Numbered from the stretch's first letter, positions 8,680-17,606 are shown. The stretch: DNA of 64,000 nucleotides from Sphingobacteriaceae bacterium (GCA_017745075.1 JAGIAD010000001.1:310001-374000); one strand, 5' to 3'. Program-made: numbers and translations. Notes: generated from the sequence alone by a model not told the origin.

Positions 8680-9684
8680 ATGAAAAATCGTCATACTGCC
8701 GGCGCCCGTTCGCCATGGCAAAGGTTGGTGCTTATGCTTCACCTCGAACGCAAAACCATCAACTATATCTATGTTTATGCCATCCTGATTGGCTTAATCG
8801 GCCTTTCGCTTCCACTTGGAACGAGCGCCGTTTTTAACCTGCTCTCTAATGGAGCAATGTATAGCTCAACTTATATCCTTATTACCGTAATTCTGGTTGG
8901 TATTGTTGTTGGCGGTTTACTGCTTATCGGGCAATTAACGCTGGTCGAATTCCTGGAGCAGAAGATTTTCACAAAGGCTGCCCTCGAGTTTGCCTTCCGC
9001 TTGCCGAGAATTAAAAAGAAAGCGCTTGAGGGAGAAAACCCTACCGAGCTTGTTAACCGTTTTTTTGATATCCTCACCATACAAAAAGGCCTAACCAAAC
9101 TACTGGTAGATATTGTTGCCGCAGCCGTACTTATATTTTTTAGCGTAATACTGCTTTCCTTCTACCACCCTGTTTTTATGGCCTTTGGAACATTTGTACT
9201 CATCGTAATCGTTTTGATCCTCATCTTATATTATCGCCGCGGTGTAGAAACGAGCATTGAAGAATCCGGCTATAAATACGAGGTGGTTGCTTACCTGGAG
9301 GAAATTGCTTCCGATCTGGATACCTACAGGCAGAGTGAGACCAAGAGAAAAGAGATTATTGAACAAACAGATAAAATTACGGCAAACTATATTCAATCGC
9401 GCAACGATCATTTCGGCGTTTTGAAAAAATTTTTCATCAGCGCAGTTGCTATGCGTACCATACTGATGGGTGCTTTGTTGCTTTTAGGTTCTTATTTTGT
9501 AGTAGAACGCCAGATGACTTTCGGGCAGTTTGTGGCGGCCGAGGTAATTATTGTGCAAATCAGCTATGCGATTGAAAAACTGATGACCAACCTGAATACG
9601 GTGTTTGACATGATTACCGGAAGCGAAAAACTTGCTGTAGTAACCGACCTGGAGTTGGAGGAAGGAGAAATGAACCATGGCTAA
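8680..9684 (+). CDS. ABC exporter transmembrane domain protein lacking the ATPase domain
   Basis: This 334-aa protein has the fold pattern of a type I ABC exporter membrane domain: hydrophobic helices at about residues 28-52, 63-88, 145-165, 170-190 and 255-280, with long cytoplasmic extensions between. It ends with SEKLAVVTDLELEEGE, the linker that normally leads into the nucleotide-binding domain. No Walker A, signature or Walker B motif follows; the next gene (HlyD) starts inside its last 8 nt, so an ATPase has not simply been frameshifted away. The operon order (membrane domain, HlyD, TolC) is that of type I secretion. I infer export energised by an ATPase from elsewhere, or a non-canonical function. 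The domain identity is firm and the mechanism is open. Confidence 0.8.
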   Translation: MKNRHTAGARSPWQRLVLMLHLERKTINYIYVYAILIGLIGLSLPLGTSAVFNLLSNGAMYSSTYILITVILVGIVVGGLLLIGQLTLVEFLEQKIFTKAALEFAFRLPRIKKKALEGENPTELVNRFFDILTIQKGLTKLLVDIVAAAVLIFFSVILLSFYHPVFMAFGTFVLIVIVLILILYYRRGVETSIEESGYKYEVVAYLEEIASDLDTYRQSETKRKEIIEQTDKITANYIQSRNDHFGVLKKFFISAVAMRTILMGALLLLGSYFVVERQMTFGQFVAAEVIIVQISYAIEKLMTNLNTVFDMITGSEKLAVVTDLELEEGEMNHG

Positions 9685-11041
9685 TGCAGGAAACAATTTG
9701 GCTCAGCTTCAAAACTGGGAATCACTTTCGGAACATGCCAACCGTAAAATTATAAATGCAAAAGGTACAGAGAGGCTGGGCAGGATACTGCTGTTCATCA
9801 TGGCATTTTTTGTGCTGTTGTTATTCCTTCCTTATCGCCAGACCATACCCGGGCGCGGAACTGTAACAGCGCTTAGGCCTGAAGACCGGCCGCAAACAGT
9901 ACAGAACCAGATTGGTGGCCGCATTGAACATTGGGCAGTACGGGAAGGACAGGAAGTGAAAAAAGGCGATACCATACTCCTGATTTCGGAAACCAGCCAA
10001 TCTTATTTTGACCCCGAACTCCCTGCACGCCTGAACGAACAGCTTGATGCCAAACGGGGCAGCGAAACCGCTGCTGTGCAGAAAATAGATGCCACCAAAG
10101 CGCAAATGAAAGCACTTACCGAAGGTTTGCATTTTCAAATGAAAGCAGCCGAAAACAAGGTGTTACAGGCTAAAAATTATGTAAGTATCGATAGCGCAGA
10201 ACTATTGGCCGTGCAAAGATTTTATGAAACCACAAAAGTGCGGCTTGAAAGGTATGAAACGGGATACAAAAACGGGCTTTTTTCTCTTACTGATATTGAA
10301 ACACGCCGGCTTAAACTGCAGGAAGATAATGCGAAAGTGATCAGCCAGCGGAATAAATTGAATAACTCCGTACAGAATTTATTAAATGCCAGAATCGAGC
10401 TCAATAACATCAGGGCAAAATACCAGGAATCAATGTCAAAAGCACAATCAGACATGAGCTCGGCCATATCCGGCAAGGCAAGTGCACAGGGAGACATTGC
10501 AAAATTACGCAACGATATTTCAAACCTCAGCATCAGGCGCGGGCTTTATGTTGTGAGGGCTCCTCAAAGTGGTTTTATCGTTAAAACCTTAAAGGCAGGT
10601 ATTGGCGAGAACATCAAAGAAGGAGAATCGGTAGCCACCTTACAACCAAAATCGCCAATGGTTGCCGCCGAACTTTACGTAAGCGCAATGGATGTTCCTT
10701 TGATATTAGACACGAGTGATGTCCGCCTGCAATTTGAAGGATGGCCATCGGTACAGTTTTCAGGATGGCCATCGGTAGCGGTAGGTACTTTTGCAGGCAA
10801 AGTATTCTCCATTGACCGTACGAGCAGTACAGGAGGAAAATACCGCCTTTTGGTAAGTCAAACCAATCCGGTTCCTGCTAAAGATGAGCCCTGGCCAAAT
10901 CAATTAAGACAAGGCTCCGGCGTTTACGGACGGATTATCCTCCGATCGGTACCCCTGTGGTATGAGATATGGCGCCAGTTAAATGGTTTTCCGCCAAGTT
11001 TGGATAAGGAACCTGAAACAAACACAAAAGACAAAAAATAG
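9677..11041 (+). CDS. HlyD-family periplasmic adaptor (membrane fusion protein)
   Basis: 454 aa. A single transmembrane helix (about 35-52) follows a short cytoplasmic N-terminus. A lipoyl-like half (IGGRIEHWAVREGQEVKKGDTIL, split by the long hairpin) is followed by a coiled-coil hairpin rich in Lys, Gln and Glu (about 105-285). The second lipoyl half is RAPQSGFIVKTLKAG, and a beta-barrel region carries two GWPSV units 8 residues apart. The start overlaps the upstream ABC membrane gene by 8 nt, and TolC follows after 15 nt, so this is the adaptor joining the inner-membrane part to the outer-membrane channel. The GWPSV pair corresponds to a 24-bp tandem repeat in the DNA (10738-10777), but I believe such a doublet also occurs in homologues. 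Confidence 0.9.
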   Translation: MANAGNNLAQLQNWESLSEHANRKIINAKGTERLGRILLFIMAFFVLLLFLPYRQTIPGRGTVTALRPEDRPQTVQNQIGGRIEHWAVREGQEVKKGDTILLISETSQSYFDPELPARLNEQLDAKRGSETAAVQKIDATKAQMKALTEGLHFQMKAAENKVLQAKNYVSIDSAELLAVQRFYETTKVRLERYETGYKNGLFSLTDIETRRLKLQEDNAKVISQRNKLNNSVQNLLNARIELNNIRAKYQESMSKAQSDMSSAISGKASAQGDIAKLRNDISNLSIRRGLYVVRAPQSGFIVKTLKAGIGENIKEGESVATLQPKSPMVAAELYVSAMDVPLILDTSDVRLQFEGWPSVQFSGWPSVAVGTFAGKVFSIDRTSSTGGKYRLLVSQTNPVPAKDEPWPNQLRQGSGVYGRIILRSVPLWYEIWRQLNGFPPSLDKEPETNTKDKK

Positions 11042-11056
11042 TTTAGCGGTTGTAAA

Positions 11057-12517
11057 ATGAAAATGGCTTTTAAAATAATATCGGTAGCAGTCGTCTTAAT
11101 ACTCCTATCGGTTAAAATAAACTTCGCACAAAATCCTGTTGTAAAAAAAGGCATAGACAGCGGAAAAGTTTTCAGCCTTGAAGATCTGCAACAGATGGTT
11201 TTCAGGTATCACCCGGTGATGAAACAGGCTGCGCTGTTGAGCGAATCTGCAAGGGCGAAAGTATTACAGTCTTTAGGTTATTTTGATCCGACATTAAAAG
11301 CGGGGTTCAGCAGAAAATTATTTGGCGATACCGAATATTATAATAAATGGAACAGTGAACTAAAAATTCCGCTTTGGCTTGCCGGAGCGGATCTTAAACT
11401 AGGCTACGACCGCAACGTGGGCAACTACATCAACCTGGAAAACCGGACCGGACAGCAGGGTTTATCGGCTATTGGTTTAAGCATTCCATTAGGGCAGGGA
11501 CTGATTATTGATGCCAGGAGAAGTACCCTCCGCCAATCTAAAATAATGGTTGAATATGCAGAGGCTGATCAGCTGAAACAGATCAATAGCGTTTGGTACG
11601 ACATAGTGAAAGACTATTGGAACTGGTACTATGCCCACAAACAATTTATCCTGGTTAATGAAGGACTCGATTTGGCGCAACGCCGGTTCAAAGCGTTAAG
11701 TGCACAAACACTTATCGGCGACAAGCCCATAATCGATTCTGTTGAGGCCTACATCACCGTACAGGAGCGGATGATACAAAGGGAAAAAATAGCTATTGAA
11801 CTTCAAAACGCAAGGCTAATCCTCTCTAACCACCTTTGGAATAACGAGGGCAATCCATTGGAACTCCCGCTTGAGGCTATACCACAAAATACAAGTTTGG
11901 CAGTGGGTAAGCCCAATCCCCTATTGTTAGACACCCTTTTGGGCCAGGCAGCCAATCAACATCCTGAACTTTTAAAACTGAAAAGCAAAGGTGAACAACT
12001 GGCCATCGAAAAAACTTACCGCCAGGAGTTGCTGAAGCCTAAACTGAACTTAATTGGTAACCTGATTTCTAACCGTACCGGTTTTAACAGCAATATACCC
12101 GGATATTACGATTTTAACTGGAGCAATTATAAGTTGGGTATTGAATTTGCTTTTCCGCTTTTTCTGCGGTCAGAGCGTGGTAAATTACGGGAGGTAAAAA
12201 TCAAACAGCTGGAGCTTGATTACGACATTAAACAGTTTGGAAGAGAAATCAGGAACAATGTACTTGCCTCTTATAACGATCTCTCTGCCTATTCTGCACA
12301 GCTTGCTTTACAGGTAAAAAGCATCGAAAACCAGCAGACCCTTGTTAATGGCGAGAACCAGAAGTTTAGCCTGGGTGAAAGCACGCTTTTTTTAATCAAC
12401 AGCAGGGAAACTAAACTGATTGATATGAAAATTAAGCAGGAAAGTATGATAGCCGGTTACCAGAAAACACTCGCAGAGCTATATTATAAGGCTGGAACGA
12501 GAGAAATAATGAATTAA
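11057..12517 (+). CDS. TolC-family outer membrane efflux channel
   Basis: 486 aa with a signal peptide (about 1-25, ending INFAQ). The mature part has two related halves, each with long amphipathic helices (VMKQAALLSESARAKVLQSLGYFDPTL; QHPELLKLKSKGEQLAIEKTYRQELLKPKLNLIG, shown only in part as key regions) separated by barrel strands, as in OEP-family proteins. It is the third gene of the exporter operon and should supply the outer-membrane exit duct for the HlyD/ABC membrane pair. It ends just before a repeat element that may serve as terminator. Confidence 0.92.
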   Translation: MKMAFKIISVAVVLILLSVKINFAQNPVVKKGIDSGKVFSLEDLQQMVFRYHPVMKQAALLSESARAKVLQSLGYFDPTLKAGFSRKLFGDTEYYNKWNSELKIPLWLAGADLKLGYDRNVGNYINLENRTGQQGLSAIGLSIPLGQGLIIDARRSTLRQSKIMVEYAEADQLKQINSVWYDIVKDYWNWYYAHKQFILVNEGLDLAQRRFKALSAQTLIGDKPIIDSVEAYITVQERMIQREKIAIELQNARLILSNHLWNNEGNPLELPLEAIPQNTSLAVGKPNPLLLDTLLGQAANQHPELLKLKSKGEQLAIEKTYRQELLKPKLNLIGNLISNRTGFNSNIPGYYDFNWSNYKLGIEFAFPLFLRSERGKLREVKIKQLELDYDIKQFGREIRNNVLASYNDLSAYSAQLALQVKSIENQQTLVNGENQKFSLGESTLFLINSRETKLIDMKIKQESMIAGYQKTLAELYYKAGTREIMN

Positions 12518-12542
12518 ACAATTCCTAATATAATTTAAATAG

Positions 12543-12699
12543 TAAAGGGGCTGTATCATATTTGTAATTTAACATTATTTGTTACATTAAAACTGGTCTG
12601 TACTGAGCTAACAAAGTGTCGAAACGCTTTTAAGATAAAGAGGTCCTTCGACAAGCTCAGGGTGACAATTTATAATTATAATATGATACAGCCTCTTTT
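12543..12699. repeat. MITE-like element with terminal inverted repeats
   Basis: The ends are near-perfect inverted repeats of about 26 bp, with the shared core GGCTGTATCATATT. The 157-bp interior contains a REP-type segment (CCTTCGACAAGCTCAGGGTGAC). It lies between the convergent 3' ends of the TolC gene and the small secreted protein gene, and could also work as a bidirectional terminator. Confidence 0.6.
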
Positions 12700-12757
12700 A
12701 AATGGTGCACCCAACTGCTCGTTTTCAGCACCACTTATTGATTTTTAGTTTATATAC

Positions 12758-13291
12758 TTAGCAACCACCTTTGCGTGGGGCATGCTCATAAATTACTTTC
12801 CCGTCACGCTCTGCATATTCGCCTGATATTATCGGATAGGCATATTTGGGCGCATATGAAACGTTATGGCTTTTTATAATTATCTTATCATTAACCTTCA
12901 GGCTATTCAGCTGCTGAAGTTCTTTGTCAAACCTCAGAATATAATCCTCACCATTAATTCTGGCCATTACCCCGAAACCTAACAATGAACCTGGCGGCAG
13001 AGAAAGGGAGGTTACAACAGCCTCCATATTGGTATAATCATTAATCTGCTTCCTTATTTTAGCAACACCGGCGTATACTTTTTTACCTGCCGGAGATGCT
13101 TCCCATTTTTTGAATTTGACACCATCAGGGCTTGCCTCCCATTTTTCCAATGCGGCTTTCCTTTCAGCAGTAGTGAGGGGCCTTGAGACTGGCTTTTTAA
13201 AAGCCTCTTTTTTAATTTCTCGGTTTGCAAATACCAGTCCGCTTACCACAACCAGTGGTAAGATCAGCGCATAAATTACTTTTTTCATCAT
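12758..13291 (-). CDS. Secreted protein with duplicated KWEASPxG motif, unknown function
   Basis: 177 aa (or 176 if the second Met is used). A signal peptide (about 1-22, LILPLVVVSGLVFA) is followed by a basic segment. Two tandem copies of KWEASPxGxK (starting near residues 50 and 62) come next, then a beta-rich domain (VVTSLSLPPGSLLGFGVMAR, LKVNDKIIIKSHNVSYAPKY). It ends EHAPRKGGC with a C-terminal Cys. I do not recognise a family. It stands alone, convergent with the exporter operon and divergent from the PQQ dehydrogenase gene, with which it shares a 270-bp upstream region. Confidence 0.75.
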   Translation of the reverse strand: MMKKVIYALILPLVVVSGLVFANREIKKEAFKKPVSRPLTTAERKAALEKWEASPDGVKFKKWEASPAGKKVYAGVAKIRKQINDYTNMEAVVTSLSLPPGSLLGFGVMARINGEDYILRFDKELQQLNSLKVNDKIIIKSHNVSYAPKYAYPIISGEYAERDGKVIYEHAPRKGGC

Positions 13292-13358
13292 TTTTTCATT
13301 TCATTTAAAGTTTGTACAACAAAATTACTTTGATGTTTTTCAGCGCAAGACATCCGGA

Positions 13359-13391
13359 TTGTAAATAAAATTGTAAACTTTGTAAATAAAA
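13359..13391. promoter_or_regulatory. Direct repeats TTGTAAATAAAA, candidate regulator site
   Basis: TTGTAAATAAAA occurs at 13359-13370 and 13380-13391, exactly 21 bp apart (two helical turns), with a third TTGTAAA at 13371-13377. The array lies in the spacer between two divergent genes (12758-13291 minus and 13562-16267 plus). Confidence 0.35.
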
Positions 13392-13561
13392 CATTTACAG
13401 GCTGCACCTTAGCCGGTATACCCTCACAGGTTATCAGATCAATTTTGTTTTCACAGACCTCCAATCATGGTCTTATTTTACTTGTTTGCATAATTTTTGA
13501 TATAATGGTTCGATTTTTAAAACAATCCTTTATATTTATTGAAAATCCTTCAATCAAATAG

Positions 13562-16267
13562 ATGAAAACAACGTTTACTTTAGTCTTATCTGCCATTGCG
13601 TTTATATTAATTTCGGCAACTACATACAACAAAACTTATCGGAGCAAGACTTTCAATTTTAACAACAGAAATAAAATCGACACGCCTGATCAGGATCGTT
13701 TCGTTAAGGTTACCCTTGCACAGGGTGAATTTACAGAGCCAACAGAAATGGCCATACTTCCTAATCTGGATATTTTGGTCGCACAGCGCAGAGGCGAAGT
13801 GCTGATCTATAAAAACCAGACCAAAAAAATTAAAGAAGCCGGTAAACTCGATGTTTATTTTAAAACCAATACTCCGGGTGTTAATGCTGAAGAAGGGTTA
13901 TTGGGCATGGCCACCGACCCAAAATTTGCAGTTAATAAATATATTTACCTTTTCTATAGTCCGTTTGATAAATCGGTAAACCGGTTATCGAGGTTTAAGC
14001 TAGTAAACGATCAGGTTGTAAAAGAATCAGAAAAGATCATTCTCGAATTTTATTCGCAGCGCGAAATCTGCTGCCATACTGGTGGTTCGATAGCTTTTGG
14101 ACCGGATAACCTGCTTTATGTTTCAACCGGTGATAACTCCACTCCTTTTGATGCGCCAAAGCAACAATATGTAAATAAAGGTTACGCACCTCTTGATAAC
14201 AGAAAAGGTTTTGAACAATACGATGCCAGGAGATCGGCAGGGAATACCAACGATTTACGCGGGAAAATTTTAAGGATCAAAGTAAACGAAGATGGAACTT
14301 ACAGCATTCCGGATGGTAATCTTTTCCCTAAAAATGATCCGAAGGCCAGGCCAGAAATTTATGTAATGGGTAATAGAAACCCTTATCGCATTTCTGTAGA
14401 TCAAAAAAACAGTTTTTTATATTGGGGCGAAGTTGGTCCTGATGCCAGCAACGACGATGCTTTAAGAGGCCCAAGAGGTTATGATGAAGTAAACCAGGCC
14501 CGGAAAGCCGGTAATTATGGATGGCCATTGTTTATCGGCAATAACTTTCCTTATAAGGCCTACGATTTTACCAACGGCGCAAATGGCGATGCTTTTGATC
14601 CAGCAAAACCCATTAACAATTCGCCAAATAATACCGGCCTGGAGCAGCTTCCACCTGCACAACCGGCTTTTATCTGGTACCCTTATGGCGAGTCGTTAGA
14701 ATTTCCACAGGTTGGTGCCGGCGGACGTACGGCAATGGCAGGCCCGGTATATTATGCCAGTGCAAATTCGCCCTACCCTGCTTACTACAACGGAAAATTG
14801 ATTATTTATGAATGGGTACGTGGCTGGGTTAAGGCTGTAACCATGAACGATAAAGGCGACTACCAGAGCATGGAACCTTTTCTATCAAAAATTTCGCTGG
14901 CCGCCCCGATCGATATGGAATTAGGGCCAGATGGGAAATTGTACATTTTAGAATATGGCAAAGGCTGGTTCAGTAAAAATCCGGATGCCGCAATCTCAAG
15001 AATCGATTATTTAAAAGGAAACCGTCCGCCAAGAGTAGAGAAACTGGATATTGTTAAAACAAGCGGATTGCTTCCTTACAAAATGACCGCCAATGTGACC
15101 GCCGTAGATCCTGACGGCGATGCTTTAACTTACCTTTGGAGTTTAGGAAAAGGCATAACCAAAACCACTTCAAGTCCAACCTTACACTATACCTTTACTA
15201 AAGCTGGCGAATACCCGGTAAGTGTTACCGTTATGGATAAAAGTAAAGCTAGTGCAAAGAGCGCAGTAATACCCGTTGTTGCAGGAAATGAACATCCGAA
15301 TGTAACGATCGATATAGCCGGAAATAAGAGTTTTTACTTCCCTGGTAAGCCGGTTGATTATAAGGTTCTGGTGAGCGATAAAAGCTCAAAAGTGAACAAT
15401 AACCGCATTTACATTTCAAATACCTACACCGAAGGAACCGATATGGCCGGTGCACAATTGGGCCATCAGCAGGCCGCACAAACCATGATCGGCAAGGCAT
15501 TGATGTTAAAAGCCGATTGCAGCACCTGCCATAAAGAATCAGCTGTTTCAATCGGTCCAGCTTTTGATAAGGTTGCGGTTAAATATAAAAATGATCCTAA
15601 AGCGGTTGATTACCTTGCTTCAAAAATAATTAAAGGTAGCCAGGGCGTGTGGGGTGAAGTTCCCATGCCTGCACATACTACCATGAAAGAAGCCGATGTA
15701 AAGAAAATTACCGAATGGATCATGACTTTGGGAAATAAAGAAGCCGTTAAAGCATCGTTACCAATTTCTGGTAAAATTGTTCCACCGGCCACCGCCGATA
15801 AAAAGAAATCGGTACTGGCTTTAAAAGCAACTTATACCGGTGCAGCTAAGGCAGGTTTAAAACCTTTAACTACCACAAAACTGATCAATCTGAAAAGTAA
15901 TATCATTGATGCTGACGATATAAAAGATTTTGGAGGTTTTGAACGAAAAGATGTGTTTGGAGGCGAAAAACTGATTTTAAGCAAAGATAATGGCTGGATA
16001 GCGATCAAAAATATTGATCTGACCGGTATTTCAGGATTTGGTTTTTCTTTCCTAAACCTGGATCCGGCAAGTGATGGTGAAATAGAAGTCAGACTGGATG
16101 ACGTTAAAGGTGTTATGATCGGAAAATCTACTTTCAGAAAAAGTATCCCCATTAATATGCTCTCGGATGGAAAATTCCATTCAATCTATTTTATTTTCAA
16201 AGAATTAAAAACCGGCAATAAAAAGAACCGGGCGATTATTCAATCGATAACGGTAGAACCTAAGTAG
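13562..16267 (+). CDS. PQQ-dependent sugar dehydrogenase with PKD, cytochrome c and C-terminal carbohydrate-binding-like domains
   Basis: A 901-aa exported protein. After a signal peptide (about 1-20) comes a soluble-glucose-dehydrogenase-like propeller (about 40-480; TEPTEMAILPN, CCHTGGSIAFGPDN, VSTGDN, GNRNPYRIS, ELGPDGKLYILEYG). A PKD domain follows (about 490-575, DPDGDALTYLWSLG). Then comes a monohaem cytochrome c with Cys653, Cys656 and His657 in CSTCH and a likely Met ligand in VPMPAH. The last part (about 765-901) is beta-rich and resembles a CBM6-like module. I infer oxidation of a sugar or polyol in the periplasm with electrons passed to the fused cytochrome. This architecture is known in Bacteroidota. 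A strong terminator follows. Confidence 0.88.
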   Translation: MKTTFTLVLSAIAFILISATTYNKTYRSKTFNFNNRNKIDTPDQDRFVKVTLAQGEFTEPTEMAILPNLDILVAQRRGEVLIYKNQTKKIKEAGKLDVYFKTNTPGVNAEEGLLGMATDPKFAVNKYIYLFYSPFDKSVNRLSRFKLVNDQVVKESEKIILEFYSQREICCHTGGSIAFGPDNLLYVSTGDNSTPFDAPKQQYVNKGYAPLDNRKGFEQYDARRSAGNTNDLRGKILRIKVNEDGTYSIPDGNLFPKNDPKARPEIYVMGNRNPYRISVDQKNSFLYWGEVGPDASNDDALRGPRGYDEVNQARKAGNYGWPLFIGNNFPYKAYDFTNGANGDAFDPAKPINNSPNNTGLEQLPPAQPAFIWYPYGESLEFPQVGAGGRTAMAGPVYYASANSPYPAYYNGKLIIYEWVRGWVKAVTMNDKGDYQSMEPFLSKISLAAPIDMELGPDGKLYILEYGKGWFSKNPDAAISRIDYLKGNRPPRVEKLDIVKTSGLLPYKMTANVTAVDPDGDALTYLWSLGKGITKTTSSPTLHYTFTKAGEYPVSVTVMDKSKASAKSAVIPVVAGNEHPNVTIDIAGNKSFYFPGKPVDYKVLVSDKSSKVNNNRIYISNTYTEGTDMAGAQLGHQQAAQTMIGKALMLKADCSTCHKESAVSIGPAFDKVAVKYKNDPKAVDYLASKIIKGSQGVWGEVPMPAHTTMKEADVKKITEWIMTLGNKEAVKASLPISGKIVPPATADKKKSVLALKATYTGAAKAGLKPLTTTKLINLKSNIIDADDIKDFGGFERKDVFGGEKLILSKDNGWIAIKNIDLTGISGFGFSFLNLDPASDGEIEVRLDDVKGVMIGKSTFRKSIPINMLSDGKFHSIYFIFKELKTGNKKNRAIIQSITVEPK

Positions 16268-16285
16268 ATTTAAATAAAAAAACGC

Positions 16286-16322
16286 AACCCGAAACCCCAT
16301 CATTAAGGTTTCGGGTTTTTTA
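16286..16322 (+). terminator. Rho-independent terminator
   Basis: AACCCGAAACC (16286-16296) pairs perfectly with GGTTTCGGGTT (16307-16317), an 11-bp stem with a 10-nt loop followed by a T-run. It ends the PQQ dehydrogenase transcript. Confidence 0.9.
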
Positions 16323-16366
16323 TTGTAAAAATAATACTTTCCCATCTCCCATTAGCTTAGCAATAA

Positions 16367-16374
16367 TATCTTTG
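16367..16374 (+). promoter_or_regulatory. Bacteroidota -7 element (TATCTTTG)
   Basis: TATCTTTG fits TAnnTTTG and lies 19 nt upstream of the HAD hydrolase ATG, after the preceding terminator. Confidence 0.55.
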
Positions 16375-16393
16375 CAGCAAATTCTGAATATTC

Positions 16394-17029
16394 ATGCAAA
16401 ACATTAAGAACATTATTTTCGATTACGGAAACGTTATATTTGATATCGACTTCAAAATAGCCCAGGCATCTTTTCAAAAACTGGGCATTACCGATATAGA
16501 AAATTTCTTCGCTCATAAAGGACATCATGCATTATTTGACGATTTTGAAACCGGAGCCATTTCTCCGGCTGAGTTCAGGGCAGGAATCAGGAAAGCAGCT
16601 GATAAACCCGAATTAACCGATCAGGAGATTGATGATGCCTGGAACAGCCTTTTAATTGGTACTATCCAGGAAAACCACGATTTACTGCTTGAGGTAAAAG
16701 AAAAATACCGAACTTTTTTGTTAAGCAACAACAACGAAATCCATTACGACTGGATCATTAATTATCTGAAAACGACTTTCAAAATCAATAATTATGATGC
16801 TTATTTTGAGAAAGCTTATTTCTCTCAGCACATGAAACTGCGTAAACCCAATACCGATATTTTTGAGCAGGTATTAAAAGAGAACAATCTAAACCCTGCA
16901 GAAACCTTGTTTATTGACGATAGCCCGCAACATATTGAAGGGGCGAAAAAATTAGGTTTAAATACCTTACTGATGACAGAAAAACCTGCTCAGTTAGGTC
17001 CATTTTTAAAAGCAAACGGAATTTTGTAA
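16394..17029 (+). CDS. HAD-superfamily hydrolase (YihX-like)
   Basis: 211 aa with the complete HAD motif set: motif I IIFDYGNVIF (nucleophile Asp10), motif II LLSNNNE, the Lys of motif III in KLRKPNTDIFEQVL, and motif IV FIDDSPQHIEGAKKLG. The helical cap between motifs I and II is of the HAD-IA/YihX type. A phosphatase acting on a small sugar phosphate or nucleotide is likely, but the substrate cannot be told from sequence. The downstream Mpo1-like gene starts 8 nt later, so they form an operon. Confidence 0.9.
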   Translation: MQNIKNIIFDYGNVIFDIDFKIAQASFQKLGITDIENFFAHKGHHALFDDFETGAISPAEFRAGIRKAADKPELTDQEIDDAWNSLLIGTIQENHDLLLEVKEKYRTFLLSNNNEIHYDWIINYLKTTFKINNYDAYFEKAYFSQHMKLRKPNTDIFEQVLKENNLNPAETLFIDDSPQHIEGAKKLGLNTLLMTEKPAQLGPFLKANGIL

Positions 17030-17037
17030 ATTAGGGT

Positions 17038-17358
17038 ATGACAGAAAAAAAGTATAAATCGCTTAAAGAGTTCTACCCTTTTTACCTGACAGAACACAGC
17101 AATACCACCTCCCGGATTCTGCATTTTATCGGAACCGGATTAGTGGTGCTGGCCTTTTTTGCGGGCTTTCTTTTTCACAACTGGCATTTCTTTCTGGCTA
17201 TGCCCATATTGGGTTATGGTTTTGCCTGGGTTGGGCACTTTTTCTTTGAAAAAAATAAACCTGCTACATTTCAGTATCCAGGCTATAGCCTCGCAAGTGA
17301 TTTTATACTGTTTTACGACCTGTTAACGGGCAAACAATCCTTTATTATCAAGAAGTAA
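17038..17358 (+). CDS. Mpo1-like (DUF962) membrane protein
   Basis: 106 aa, a typical length for the family. It shows the conserved layout FYLTEHSNTTSRILHFIGT, then hydrophobic segments at about 34-52 and 57-70, then WVGHFFFEKNKPATFQYP and a final helix. The conserved His residues (EHSN, LHFIG, GHFFFE) match the Fe(II)-binding residues of the yeast Mpo1 2-hydroxy fatty acid dioxygenase family. The likely role is in fatty acid or sphingolipid alpha-oxidation, plausible because Sphingobacteriaceae make sphingolipids. It follows the HAD gene closely. Confidence 0.85.
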   Translation: MTEKKYKSLKEFYPFYLTEHSNTTSRILHFIGTGLVVLAFFAGFLFHNWHFFLAMPILGYGFAWVGHFFFEKNKPATFQYPGYSLASDFILFYDLLTGKQSFIIKK

Positions 17359-17557
17359 TTCTTAGCTGTTTTCACTCCCAAACTAAACCCGATAATTTCC
17401 TTTTTAACCGAAAGGGATTGCTACTGCCATCAGGGCTATTATCGAACAGTGGAAGATGAAAGATGGAAAACGGAAAGAGAAGATAGATGATGGAACTGGT
17501 CTGCGCTTATCAGCGTCATCTGCGGGAACACCAATTCAATTACTGCTTGATAGATGT

Positions 17558-17606
17558 TGACCACAAAGTAGCTACAAGGCAACTAAAATTACTACTTCTA
17601 CTTGTA
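17558..17606 (-). repeat. Dispersed 49-bp repeat, copy 2
   Basis: The reverse complement of this segment matches 3304-3353 with about six differences and no gap. Both copies are intergenic. Confidence 0.7.

Noticed and set aside
9226..9411. Minus-strand frame inside the ABC membrane gene
   Set aside because: Antisense shadow of a well-supported gene. It was checked as a possible hidden ATPase fragment; no Walker or signature motif is present.
10738..10777. 24-bp tandem duplication in the HlyD gene giving two GWPSV motifs
   Set aside because: It looks like a recent slippage, but I believe paired GWP motifs also occur in homologous adaptors, so it is more likely a family feature.
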